DNA of 64,000 nucleotides. Origin: Scylla paramamosain. Taxonomy: Eukaryota; Arthropoda; Malacostraca; Decapoda; Portunidae. Location: the NCBI RefSeq assembly GCF_035594125.1, contig NC_087173.1, positions 321,001 through 385,000 of the forward strand. Direction: 5' to 3'. The position numbers and the translations under genes are program-made. Positions 54,901-64,000 of the stretch are shown piece by piece. Each line of letters opens with the position of its first letter. Within the stretch, counting starts at the first letter, position 1. The notes under the pieces were generated by a model that made no database searches, was not told the origin of the DNA, and worked only from the letters and a program-made list of their open reading frames with translations.

Positions 54901-55270
54901 GAAAATTAGATCTTAGACCGCGAATGTTGCAGAAGTTAATGAAGAAAAAGTTGAGGGGGGTGTCAAGACACTTACGGTCGTCGACGGAAAGGCAGTCTGA
55001 CCTGGGGACATTTATGGTCCCCTCCCCAGATGGGGACTCCGAGGCTGGTGTAGGAGTCGCCATGATTTTAAAATTTTTTGAGTGAAGGGTGTGTGTGTTA
55101 TTAGGTGCTTGTAGTTTTGTGTGGAGGAAGAGAGTTGTCTTTAGAGGGCAGGCTGTGACTACCCCCTTGTGTTGTGAGACACAAAGGGAAACGTTCAGTG
55201 AGGTCACAGCTGGGTTTAATGATAAGTTCACAGCACCCCCTGAACAGTGCTTTAGACCTCACTGGGAGTA
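51989..55270 (-). mobile_element. Near-complete Jockey-like LINE with intact ORF2
   Basis: Minus-strand element with a ~24-bp poly-T (its poly-A tail) at 51989-52012 and a 5' end near 55270. No gag-like ORF1 seen. Flanks TCGGTAAGGT (left) and TCGGCAGGT (right) could be an imperfect target duplication. A positions ~12210-12280 are missing here, so insertion was accompanied or followed by a ~70-bp deletion. Related decayed copies lie at 24903-27190, 35890-36170 and 63160-63410. Confidence 0.85.
52103..55063 (-). CDS. LINE ORF2: endonuclease-reverse transcriptase
   Basis: A 986-residue frame from ATG at 55063. The frame is open 56 codons further upstream but has no ATG there. N-terminal apurinic-type endonuclease: [11 protein letters not shown] (~res 43), ILGDFNVHH (~178), [10 protein letters not shown] (~253). 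RT domain: [20 protein letters not shown] (~550), [13 protein letters not shown] (~625), [20 protein letters not shown] (~680), catalytic [11 protein letters not shown] (~707). The C-terminal region has [17 protein letters not shown]. It nicks target DNA and copies its RNA in place. No internal stops in nearly 3 kb, so the source may be recently active. Jockey/CR1-type assignment is by motif style only. Confidence 0.92.
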   Translation of the reverse strand: MATPTPASESPSGEGTINVPRSDCLSVDDRKCLDTPLNFFFINFCNIRGLRSNFQSVEHHLSSSKPHLLFLTETQVSEATDSSPFSVPSYFLYPHFRSKAGCCVYVRNDLTCSRAHALESSEFSTIWLRLQSHSHTKFICAVYLSPNSSDYKKFFDYLTSKVEHILTLFPFAEISILGDFNVHHQLWLSSPFTDHPGELAYNFAILHDLEQLVQHPTRIPDRLGDTPNILDLFLTSNPSAYAVTLSSPLGSSDHNLISLSCPITPIPPQDPPKRRCLWRFASASWGDLRRYFADFPWNDYCFRVRDPSLCAERITEVIVSGMEAYIPHSFSRPKPSKPWFNTACSRAIHDREVAHKRYLSLPSPESHALYISARNHAKSVLQLAKNSFINRKCQNLSRSNSPRDFWHLAKNISNNFASSSFPPLLQPDGTTAITSISKAELFAQTFAKNSTLDDSGLVPPSPPPSDYFMPRIKILRNDVFHALAGLNPQKAYGPDGVPPIVLRNCASVLAPCLVKLFQLCLSTSTFPSCWKFAYIQPVPKKGDRSNPSNYRPIALISCLSKVFESILNRKILKHLSLHNLLSDRQYGFRQGRSTGDLLAFLTESWSSSFRDFGETFAVALDISKAFDRVWHKALISKLPSYGFYPSLCNFISSFLSDRSIAAVVDGHCSSPKSINCGVPQGSVLSPTLFLLFINDLLNQTSCPIHSYADDTTLHFSTSFHRRPTLQEVNISRREATGRLTSDLSKISDWGRANLVLFNASKTQFLHLSTRHNLPDNYPLFFNDTQLSPSSTLNILGLSFTYNLNWKLHISSLAKTASMKLGVLRRLRQFSSPPQLLTLYKGLIRPCMEYASHVWGGSTHTAVLDRVESKAFRLINSSPLTDCLQPLSHRRNVASLAVFYRYFHANCSSDLANCMPPLLPRPRCTRLSSFSHSYSVHLSNARVNQYSQSFIPFSGKLWNSLPASVFPPSYDLNSFKREVSRHLSTNF

Positions 55271-55693
55271 ATTATCGTTTCGGCAGGTGTCTACTGCAGG
55301 GCTACCAATTGTCACTGGCGTCATCACCAAACGTGTCAAATATTATCGTCCATTGTGTCAGAATGTAGAGCTCTTTAAAATAAAGATAATTTGGTAGCTA
55401 CTGTACAATATCCACTTGGAGAGAGAAAGGGACAGATACCGTCAAAACATCCATCCCACCACACTCTCAGCTCCGGTTAATGCTCTGCCACCTCGAGCAG
55501 CAGCCACGCAGATTTACAGATTGCTGGAAAAAAAAAAAAAAAGGTAATTGTGGTAGCTATACCTTTGTTGTTCCTTCTATAGTGCACAGCCGCGTGTAGT
55601 GACTGTAGTCTCCTGAGTGCCCTAAAGAGGATCCTAGCTATAAATAATTTGATAAATCTGACGGACACAGTCAAGAAGCTTTTCTCGGATACT
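55271..55693. other. Non-coding (copy B)
   Basis: Counterpart of about 12285-12720, now ~10% diverged. No gene. Confidence 0.5.
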
Positions 55694-55705
55694 GTGTGTT
55701 TGTGT

Positions 55706-55757
<52 letters not shown>
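55694..55757. repeat. (TG)n, left flank of a LINE
   Basis: TG tract interrupted by the LINE; resumes at 57497-57652. Copy A has one short continuous tract (12724-12750). Confidence 0.9.
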
Positions 55758-55761
<4 letters not shown>

Positions 55762-57497
55762 ATAATAATAATAAACGGTTTATTATTTAGGCAGTTGACA
55801 AACTGAAAATGTACATAGGGGATGGGGAAAAACTTAACATTAATCCTAAAGGTAAGTCTAATCTAGGAGGGAAATACTATTGATTGATGGCTCGCACCAT
55901 GGTGGGAATCGCACTGAGTCTGTACCGGTCCGTGCGCGGCGCCTTCAGGGGTGTTATTTTGTTGTGGTGTCTGGTGGCACGGACAGGGCGAGGCGCGTCG
56001 GGCGGCAGCATGTTTCTGAGACGCGGATGATGCAGTAGTCCCTTCCCAAACTTCTCCAGAGCCTCTCGGTGCCTGGTGGATATTCTGGACAGACTCAGGG
56101 TGGTCAGGGCTTCTTCATAGGTGGTGTATGCAGGGCCAAGGATGACCCTGCACGCCCTTTTCTGCACACTCTCTAGCTGTAGCTGTTGAGTGTGTGTGAG
56201 GGAGGAGGACCACGCTGGGGAGGCGTACATGAGTTTGGGGAGGATGAAGGTAAGGTACACCCCCCTTAACTCATCTGTCGGCGTCCCCAGCGACCTGAGT
56301 CTGCGCAGCATGTACAGCCTGTAGGTAGCTGATCTCACGGTGCTGGCGACATGCTGCTTCCAGGTCAGCTGGTCGTTCACCGTGACTCCGAGAAGCTTGG
56401 CACATTGGACCACCTGGAGGGGATGAGGGCCCACTGTGAGCCGGGGAGGGGGCACTGGTACAGAGGAGGTACAGAAATGCATCACCACAGTTTTGCTGTG
56501 GTTGATGGTCATCCTGCTCTCCTCTGTCCACGTCTGCAGTCGCTCCAGAATTGCTTGCAGTGGCGAGTAGTCCGGGTTCTTGGTGGAAACTGGGACGCCT
56601 ACGGTGCAGTCGTCCACATACTTCCAGCGATAGGGGGTGTCGGTGAGGGCGTCGTTGATGAGGAGGAGGAAGCATAGAGGACCCATCTTGGTCCCCTGTG
56701 GGACTCCACATGTCAGCTGTTGGAAATTAGAGACAGAGCCCTGATAGCGAACGGCCTGACGTCTCCCTGTGAGGAAGTCGGCTAGCCACGCTATCAGATT
56801 AGGAGGGAGACCCAGACTTACTGCCTTGCTGATGACAACAGTGTGATCAACAAGATCAAAGGCTTTTTTGAAGTCCACAAAAGCAACAGCTAGAGAGGTG
56901 TTTCGCTTGTCCAGGTGGCTGTGGATGAATTCAGGGAAGCTGGTCAGGTAATGTGAGGTGGAGGTGGCTTTAATATTTCCGAATTGTCTGATATCCACGG
57001 TGTTACAAATTTTGGTGTAGGCCCAGTCATATACAAAATCTTCACAAATAAGGCTAGGGATGGGAGTGATAGAGACTGGCCTGAGGTCATTGAGTGACTG
57101 AGGACTGGAAGTTTTGGGGATGGGGGTGACGTAAGATGTCTTCCAGTCCGCGGGGCAAGAGTGTTGGGAGAGTGAGGCGTTTATTATGGAGCATAGCGGT
57201 GTTGCTAGCTCTACAGCAAATTCCTTGTAAATTTTTATAGGAAGGTCAGTGGGTGTGGTGGATCTTGGTTTAAATTTAAGTATTCTCTTAAAAACATCCA
57301 TCGCCTGGACAGTGTGTGGAGGGGAGGGAGCGGGCAGATAGGCAGGAAGCGGAGTGGTGTGGAGGGGAGGAAAGGTTTGACAGATAGCAGCAAAGTGATC
57401 GTTCATCTCCTGAGCCGCGAGATTAGCAGGAAGGTGTGAGGTGCAAGGAAGAGATGAAGTGTGCTTTTGTAGGCCACACAAAGCTTTGATCTTAGCG
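55758..57497 (-). mobile_element. 5'-truncated LINE inserted in a TG microsatellite
   Basis: Minus-strand element whose 3' end is a (TAA)n-type tail (taataataataataataaac at 55758-55777). Its 5' end runs directly into CA/TG repeats. Absent from copy A. Different family from the other LINEs here, by its YVDD active site and C-terminal sequence. Confidence 0.85.
55877..57497 (-). CDS. LINE reverse transcriptase (YVDD type), 5'-truncated
   Basis: The frame is open from the TG/CA repeat boundary at about 57497 to a stop at 55877, with no ATG near the start, so the N-terminus and endonuclease are lost. RT motifs (residues counted from 57481): LNDLRPVSITPIPSLICE (~130), VAFVDFKKAFDLVDH (~200), LTCGVPQGTKMGPLCFLL (~258), catalytic KYVDDCTVG (~287). 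The thumb includes KLLGVTVNDQLTWKQH. A Cys/His tail was not identified. The intact frame of over 530 codons suggests a young insertion. Confidence 0.9.
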
Positions 57498-57546
57498 TGT
57501 GTGTGTCTGTCTGTGTGTGTGCGTGTGTGTGTGTGTTTGTGTGTGT

Positions 57547-57613
<67 letters not shown>

Positions 57614-57616
57614 TGT

Positions 57617-57652
<36 letters not shown>
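57498..57652. repeat. (TG)n, right flank of a LINE
   Basis: About 75 TG units with scattered TC/TT/TA variants. Confidence 0.95.
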
Positions 57653-57832
57653 CTGTCTCTCGGTGAGTCATTCCACGTGCTGGTGGCACCTTCATTAACA
57701 ACCAAAGGCTCATTGACATAAAATATTATTGCAGAGAAGCAGATCAACATAAAAATGCTCGCACAGTCTGATGGGGCCGAGTCTTGCGACCACAGAATAC
57801 CTCGAACCTGCTATTCTTTATATTGTTAGTTC

Positions 57833-57911
<79 letters not shown>

Positions 57912-58083
57912 GAAGCTGATATGATGGATCAATTAAAACGATTATGAGCATCGGATCCCATGAAGGGCAACTAGAGGGCCAGGAGAGGGTAAGGTACTCA
58001 CACAAGCCCTTATGTAGGGGAAGTACTGGAGGCTTGGAATAAACTCTATGAAACCAGATGTCCTGGAGTTTTCATTACAACTG

Positions 58084-58137
<54 letters not shown>

Positions 58138-58216
58138 GTTATTATTATTGTTATTATTTTAGCAGGCCTTAATAGTCAAGGCATTTGATAATCATTTCTA
58201 TGCAGAGATAAATGAT

Positions 58217-58294
<78 letters not shown>
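57653..58294. repeat. Non-coding with GA and ATT microsatellites (copy B)
   Basis: (GA)n at 57836-57910, (ATT)n at 58087-58160, (GA)n at 58219-58294. The last is continuous, showing the pre-insertion state of the LINE site at 13491 in copy A. Confidence 0.9.
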
Positions 58295-58297
<3 letters not shown>

Positions 58298-58564
58298 TGT
58301 GAATGAAAGTATATTTGCATAAAAAGTTTATAAGTGGCTTAAATACTCCGAGGGCTCGCGAGTCTCAAGTGTGAGTAGCGAATAAAAAGACCTGGGTGTT
58401 CATTAGCATGCCTTCATCAGACGTGTGATTACTCGTGTGTTCAGACGACGGGAGATTGAATTACACGTCGTTAATGCTTTTAATGAGGATATGTATTTAT
58501 ATATTTGTTTATTAGCTGGTCATCTCCAGCCTAACATCTGGAGCTTCATTACATTATGTTCCAG

Positions 58565-58658
58565 GGAAAATATGAGTAAATCGTGTGAGTCTTGCCGTGG
58601 TAGGAAAGACGACCTCCTGCGGCGGGACCTTATCGAAAGAGCGTCTGACACTGGTTTG
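58565..58658 (+). CDS. Candidate coding exon 1 (copy B)
   Basis: Acceptor tatgttccag, donor G|GTAAGTGACG. ATG at 58572 gives 29 codons in phase 0, beginning MSKSCESCRGRKDDLLRRDL and ending in ERASDTGL. The CpG-rich sequence suggests this is the less decayed copy. Upstream of the ATG the frame is open to the acceptor (Glu-Asn), so it could be internal. No family recognised. Confidence 0.33.
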
Positions 58659-59094
58659 GTAAGTGACGGGACAAAAAAAAAAAAAAAAAATATAGGATGC
58701 GTTTGGTAATGCGTATATAGGAATAATATTGCCAGCGAAACACTACCTTGGCTTTGCAGTGAGGCTTTTGTATTCAGATGACCGCATGAACTGAAATATG
58801 TAGACACAATATACGCAGGTCCTGTGAAAGGTATCACACTAAATGTATTGCTTCATCCAGACGAGTTAGCAGCACAAGCATGAAGGAGGGTCGATCTCAC
58901 AGGTGTTTGCTTTTGTTGAGATCCTTACCAAGAAGCGGTGACATCCAGAACCAACAGCAACTACGATATCTTTGTGGTCTGTGGAGCCTTTGTTGTTGTT
59001 GTTGTTTTGTTGTGTAAAAGGTTATAGGGAACATCCTGTGTCCTCGCAGTAACCACACGAAAAGGCAGGTATCTTACTAGGAGTGGTCAGAGAG

Positions 59095-59134
<40 letters not shown>

Positions 59135-59711
59135 AACCACAAACGGAGGAAGGTGGATGTGTTGTATTACTGAATAACAATAAAGAAAGAAGAATAGATG
59201 AGTCAGGCCACCTTGGCAGAGATACTCAAAAGGGACTTTCATGTTTTGTGCCGTGAATACTTTTTATGGCTAGACTGAAGTGGTACTTGTTATTTTCTAA
59301 GTATATCCTTGCTGTTGTTTTTAGGTTTGTACCGCTGAATGTTGGGAAGCTTTGCATTTAATATTTTTGCTTCTTTTTATTTTCTTATTTGATCTTGTTA
59401 TATATGTAATTGTGCTTGTTCGTTTTATTTTGTTGCAACTGTTGTGCATATTTAACATTCTCAGCGTTTCAAGTGTGTTCTGTTTTCAGTGTTGTTTTTC
59501 ATGTATCCATGTGTTCTTGCTTGAAGGAATTTAAAATATTTTATTTATGACATTTCTTCAGTATTTATTCTCTCCTTTTTTGTTCATGTGTATGTTGTAA
59601 CTCATGCAGTAAAGGATTTGTGGTGGTTCTGTTCATGATGCTTCATTTTTAGCTCTTTTTAGAATAGTCAAGCTGCATCACTTTCTTATGTGGATGTTTT
59701 GATATTTTCAG
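58659..59711. other. Putative intron (copy B)
   Basis: A (TTG)n tract at 59097-59130 is longer than in copy A. No gene. Confidence 0.4.
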
Positions 59712-59765
59712 GAAAGGATGGCAGGTGGTGCCGCGGTGAACACTGCCAACACGTGCAGGAGGAAA
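59712..59765 (+). CDS. Candidate coding exon 2 (copy B)
   Basis: 54 nt, phase 0 to phase 0, reads ERMAGGAAVNTANTCRRK, bounded by gatattttcag and GTGAGTACC. Differs from copy A at two residues. Confidence 0.33.
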
Positions 59766-60636
59766 GTGAGTACCTGCTTCATTACATCATGTGCACTCTG
59801 TTTGGAACTCGCTGTTAAACTTTTTTTTTTCCATGTCAACCGAAACCTGTCACTGTTGCCTGCCTTTCTCCTGTCTGCTTCCCACGAATCTATGAAGGAA
59901 AGAAAGGATGTGCTTCCATGGTATCGTGTCAGTAGTATTATCCATTGAAGGATTAGTTTAAACCTTTTTCCAAAGCGTTGTTTTTGTCTCCCATTTTTCT
60001 GCCTTCCCAGGGTATATATATGAAAGAAGAACGAATGTAAATTTAGTCTATAATGTTCATTGCAACATCTTACAGGGAAAAAGTCCTTTGAGGATTAACC
60101 GAATCTTTTTCAAAACTATATTTTTTGTATTTCAGTCTTCGTGTGCTTATTTTAGTGTATGCATAGAGAAAAAAAGGATACGAAATCATATATTTTCTTT
60201 TTGTTATAAATATTTACTTGGAGATTCAGTTGAAACCTAACAATTAGCTATCATTTTTGCGTTCATATTTTTTTTTGTATATATCTTTTGTATGTACGAA
60301 TATGTGAGTGAAGAAAGGAAAGATGCAATTACAAAAAAAACATTCCACAATAACAGGAATATTCTCTTGAGGACTTTTTTAGGTAACAAATATCAGATTT
60401 TCTAATTTATCCGTTTATTTATCCTTTACTGTGTTTTACCGTTATGTAGATTAATATTTTGCATGTTATTATAAAGTCTCCTTGGAAACTATTACTGTAA
60501 CACATTTAATTTAGTGTTAATTTGATTTCCACGTAAAAAATAAATAAATAAAAAAATAAATAAATAAAATGAAAATAAAATAATATAAAATATTTCCTTT
60601 TATGGAGAAAACATATTTACATTTTCTTTGTTGAAT
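59766..60636. other. Putative intron (copy B)
   Basis: A/T-rich with AAAT repeats near 60535-60590. Lacks the (TA)n tract of copy A at 17697. No gene. Confidence 0.4.
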
Positions 60637-61682
60637 GTGGAGTTTTCAGAACTAGTGGTTGTCACCAGGTGGCAGCACAGACACAAACTCTTCTCTCACA
60701 TACAAGCAATATCAGATATACCTACAGTGTTATTCTATTTACATGAAGATGCAATGGCCTTATAATATATTTTTCTACGTAATCCCTTATAAGTGGTAAC
60801 ACAAGTAAAATGAAACTCTTTTCATGAACAAATGTATATAAGTTGATTTTCTAGTGAATCGGCATTTAGATTTATTTGTTAATCTTAAGATTTCCAAATG
60901 AATACACTCTTGATTGGAAACGTCTTAATCTAGACGACAGTAAACATAAAGGCAACATGTCTGTGACAGTCAAAAGTCCAAATTACATAGATCTCCTTCC
61001 TAGTTTATGGAAACGGAAATTTTAATAAAAAAAATGGCAACTCGAGTGTCCTGGCGATAGTAATGCTGTATCTCTAACCAAAACAAACACCTGACTCGGC
61101 CGCGCTGGTTGAACTTAAGAAACACGTTGTCGGACATGAAGTTGAATGTTGCTGCGGTGCCCATCTCCACTACGCCCTAAGCAATGGATTACGGCAGCTG
61201 GACACTACAGCAGCAGCAGGATCGCCTGAGAGATGTTTGTTTTGGTTCTCGATTACTTTGCCTTGTCGCTCGCTTTGTGAGAGTGATGCTAAAATACCCA
61301 GAAAGAAAAAAAACTAGAGCCTTATATCACGATGTTACTGAGTAGGTTGTGTCATACTATATAGTACAGTGTGATTTTTTTTACTTTTTTCATTGTCCAA
61401 ATCAATAGTTTTTATACTTGTAATATGCTTTATTTAGAAAATGTTAGCAGTTTACTCGATAATCACAAAAAAAAAAAAAAAAATGATAATAATTTGACCA
61501 CATTCTCTCAATATTATCCATACCGGATATTGAAAAGTCGATACGTCATTTCAATAGTATCATGATCAATGTTCTATGCATCTTTACGCACCTGGGATTT
61601 ACTACAACAATATTCTAGCTCTCTTTCCTACAGTTAGATGAGCAGCAACGACATCTAGCGACTTAGCTCCGAAAACTCCCCA
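60637..61682. mobile_element. ~1.05-kb element with terminal inverted repeats, copy B only
   Basis: The left end GTGGAGTTTTCAGAACTA and the reverse complement of the right end (GGGGAGTTTTCGGAGCTA) match at about 14 of 18 positions. The site is empty in copy A at ~18030. No transposase-like ORF, so a non-autonomous DNA transposon. The target duplication is unclear (aatg/atatg). Confidence 0.65.
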
Positions 61683-62389
61683 TATGTATTGATATTATTT
61701 TTAACTCTGATTTCCCGGGAAGCGTTACCACCTTGATATTTGTGACCTAACCTAAGGTAACTTTTTAGCGTCATAACCTTTGTTGCAGCTTTATTCAAGT
61801 AAAATCAAAGAGAGGAAAGCTTGTATTGTTCTGTGAAGTGTTGTTATTTGTCTGTGTGTGTGTTGATTGTCACCTTGAAAAGTCAAGGTGACGTGGGCCT
61901 TGATGACTAGAGCCGGCCCACACTATTTGTCTCCCTTTTTTTAGAGGCTCGTCGTTGTAGATTTCTGAAAATATTAGTTTCATCACTTTTTCTATTTTCC
62001 TTGTCAGCGAATGAAAGAAAATTTATGATTTTCTTTATCATTTAGTAACGTATTGAATATCTATGGAGGGATTATTCCTTTACCAGAGCGAGGTGGTTCT
62101 ATTTTTGTTACCGCAACATCTGTACACCCCACCGCTCCCGCCTGGCCCTGGAGGGTACAACGATGATTTGGCCAGGAGCATCATTTGGTGTCCATCGCAT
62201 ATAAAAGTTTCGATTTCAGTTTCGGAAACACTTCTTGGTTATTGACTTTTGAAGGCGTATCTTTCTTATTTTATGTATACTTTCTTCGTCAGACTCACCC
62301 TTTTTGTTTTATTTTGCATATTTCGATTTATCGACATGTGGGCGAAGGTTTCTGCCTCGCAACTCTTGCAACTATCGCCTCATTGCACT
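61683..62389. other. Non-coding with conserved paired hairpins (copy B)
   Basis: Hairpins at 61871-61890 and 61893-61921 match those of 18212-18262. The position aligned with the A acceptor at 18661 reads CG instead of AG (~62332). The same frame beyond it (TCGRRFLPRNSCNYRLIALQ) is open into the telomeric insertion. Confidence 0.5.
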
Positions 62390-62464
62390 ACAGATCGAGC
62401 TGGAGGTTAGGTTAGTTTAGGTTAGGTTAGGTTAGGTTAGGTTAGGTTACAGATCGAGCTGGAG
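62390..62464. repeat. Interstitial (TTAGG)n with 16-bp flanking duplication
   Basis: 43 bp of GTTAG/TTAGG repeat (62406-62448) flanked by two exact copies of ACAGATCGAGCTGGAG (62390-62405 and 62449-62464). Copy A has a single related site (atagattgagctctag) and no repeat. TTAGG is the common arthropod telomere unit. The structure is that of a telomeric-repeat insertion at a staggered break. Confidence 0.9.
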
Positions 62465-62609
62465 TGCGCAAAATGCGCCGAATTATTTGCCATAACTCAC
62501 TTCATATACGGGATAGCCAGTCTTGGTTGACACCATCAGACTCAGACACTTTTTTTTTCTTTTTGTCTTGAGGGTTTAACACAGTCCTCTGATTTTGTGT
62601 TTGTCTTGT
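62465..62609. other. Junction of the A-only deletion in copy B
   Basis: Sequence equivalent to A 18740-18811 joins sequence equivalent to A 35267 onward at 62545/62546. No gene. Confidence 0.8.
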
Positions 62610-62706
62610 CGGATGCAGCAGCGGCGGGACCTTTTTCCTTTCCTCGCGGCCAGACGACGAGGACTGGCTTTTTGCTGCTCCTCCTGACCACACTCACAAT
62701 TTACCG
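62610..62706 (+). pseudogene. Decayed counterpart of the 35.3-kb candidate exon
   Basis: Relative to copy A there is an extra C in the T/C run after GGGACC, an extra C in CTGACCACAC, and the donor CCG|GTGAGT is CCGTTGAGT. Frame and splice site are both lost. Confidence 0.4.
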
Positions 62707-63150
62707 TTGAGTGACGGGGACGGAGCTGTTTTTGTAGCGCAGTGTACGCCCTTCCATTTTTTAGGTTTACATTTAAGTGACGGCCTGTCATGCTTGCCTA
62801 TGTTATTCCATGTGCATGTAAGGTAAGGCTGCTTGACAAAGTGTCTGACTCACTGCAGACACTTGCTTTATGCTGTACTGTAATAAACAAGTAATTTCTC
62901 AATGTAAAGGAATCAGTGAGTCACAAAAGTGCCTCTCAATACGATGTGGTAATAAAAAGTAGAATATGAAATAAATAGATAATAAATAAGTGAATAAATA
63001 AATAAATAAATAAATGGATGAATTAATGCATACCCTAGAGAACATTTCATACCTACTGAGCTTACCATAGCAAATACACTGATATGCTACAAAAAATGCA
63101 CACAAGTATATGAAGATGGAAAAAAATGTGGGAAGTCTGTCTTGTGTTGT
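62707..63150. other. Non-coding (copy B)
   Basis: Counterpart of 35425-35879, with one tetranucleotide block deleted. No gene. Confidence 0.4.
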
Positions 63151-63159
63151 TATTTCTAT

Positions 63160-63410
63160 GGTTACTGCTCTTCTGAATTTGCCATCAGCATGCGTCTCTC
63201 CTTCCCCACGCTGACGCTACACAAGACTTTCACCTTTATTCCGTTCCCTTTCAGTAGTCCAGGAGTTAAGCAATATCTTCATTCTTTCATCCCCTTCATT
63301 GGTAAACTCTGGAATTCTCTGTCTGTTTCTGTTTTTTCTCCTTCCTGTGACTAGTTGTTTTAAGAGTGTTGAGGCACTTCCAGAAACATATTTAGGTTTT
63401 TTATTATTGA
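63160..63410 (+). mobile_element. Jockey-like LINE 3' fragment (copy B)
   Basis: Contains FIPFIGKLWNSLSVSVF, matching the C-terminus of the 52.1-kb LINE ORF. Counterpart of 35890-36170. Confidence 0.65.
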
Positions 63411-63779
63411 CTTTTTTTTTCTTTTTTCTTTTTTTTTTTTGTCTATATGTATGGAAGCGACAACTGAAAAGATATTTTTTGTTCCTCTGTTTGCCATTCG
63501 CCAAGAAGATATGAGAGTGTGAGTATAAGTAGTGGCTATATGCAAATGTTAGAATACCATTTTATACTGACTCTAAATTCAAGATGTATTGCATTGTTTA
63601 CTGCAGTGTTTCAAGTTGAGCCGTCCAATATCTTTTGCATCTAATTCATTTTTGTGTTCGGCTACTTGAATTTTCATTTCCAAAATGCAGTTCCATGTTT
63701 TTAAGAAGCATAAAGGGTTGAAGAAAAATAAAGCTTTCCTGAGTTGTAATAGGTGTTAATGTTGATAACAGTATTAGTC

Positions 63780-63823
<44 letters not shown>

Positions 63824-64000
63824 TGTTGTTGTTGTTGTTGTTATTGTTGTAAAGAGCAGGATTATCAGCTGGAGTGACACCAATTCAGTTTTTCTATTAA
63901 TTATATTTTCTTACTATTATATCCACACCTTGTCAATCCACGCAAGGAAAAAAAAAGAAAAGAAAAAAAGAAAACGTATATTAAAAAAAGTGAGAGGCAA
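63411..64000. other. Non-coding to window end (copy B)
   Basis: A poly-T stretch near 63410-63440 and (AGT)n/(GTT)n at 63774-63850. No gene. Ends at the equivalent of A ~36824. Confidence 0.5.

Noticed and set aside
56271..56711. 146-codon minus-strand frame and 108-codon plus-strand frame inside the YVDD LINE
   Set aside because: Shadow frames of the reverse transcriptase.

Overview
The window is eukaryotic, repeat-dominated, non-coding-rich DNA. An arthropod, most likely a decapod crustacean such as a crab, is inferred from extreme dinucleotide and trinucleotide microsatellite load, several LINE (Jockey/CR1-like) families, a TTAGG-type telomeric repeat block and splice-bounded short exons. 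Nothing prokaryotic is present: no operons, no dense coding, no CRISPR. The species assignment is inference only.

The dominating structure is a direct tandem duplication with a period of about 39.57 kb. Positions 1-39567 (copy A) recur from 39568 to the window end (copy B, which stops at the equivalent of A position ~36824). The copies are collinear but differ by large events. Copy B lacks A 18812-35266 (16,455 bp). Copy A has a LINE at 13491-15375 that B lacks. Copy B has an intact LINE at ~51990-55270, a second LINE inside a TG microsatellite (55.76-57.50 kb), a ~1 kb terminal-inverted-repeat element (60.6-61.7 kb) and a telomeric-repeat insertion (62.4 kb), all lacking in A. By hand comparison of short stretches, divergence is about 1-3% over the first ~12.2 kb of the unit and then jumps to roughly 7-10%. 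This could be gene conversion, a two-step duplication, or an assembly that placed two haplotypes in tandem.

Layout of the unit, with B positions in brackets: hAT-like MITE end; a TATA-bearing putative first exon at 1.36-1.50 kb [40.95-41.09]; CR1-like LINE remnant 2.3-3.5 kb [41.9-43.1]; a tRNA-derived SINE head followed by a ~2 kb array of hairpin-cored minisatellite units 4.77-6.93 kb [44.39-46.63]; a trinucleotide-rich candidate exon at 7.95-8.35 kb [47.6-48.05]; microsatellite-studded unique DNA to 13.5 kb; candidate small exons at 15.98, 17.11 and 18.66 kb [58.57, 59.71, 62.33]. The A-only segment carries a decayed CR1-like LINE with a Tigger-like transposon inside it, a foldback with a (CT)n loop, a second decayed LINE interrupted by a third, minisatellites, and a minus-strand multi-exon C2H2 zinc-finger gene (32.08-33.5 kb, 5' exons possibly to 34.6 kb). 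The unit closes with LINE tails, microsatellites and a complete hAT-like MITE at 39127-39612.

The only long intact reading frames are retrotransposon reverse transcriptases (13.8-15.4, 52.1-55.1 and 55.9-57.5 kb). Cellular gene content is limited to the zinc-finger gene and a few candidate exons supported by splice signals and frame continuity. No defence system or biosynthetic cluster is visible. The most notable material is structural: the mosaic tandem duplication, the telomeric-repeat insertion with a 16-bp target duplication, the hairpin minisatellite, and LINEs lodged inside microsatellites.
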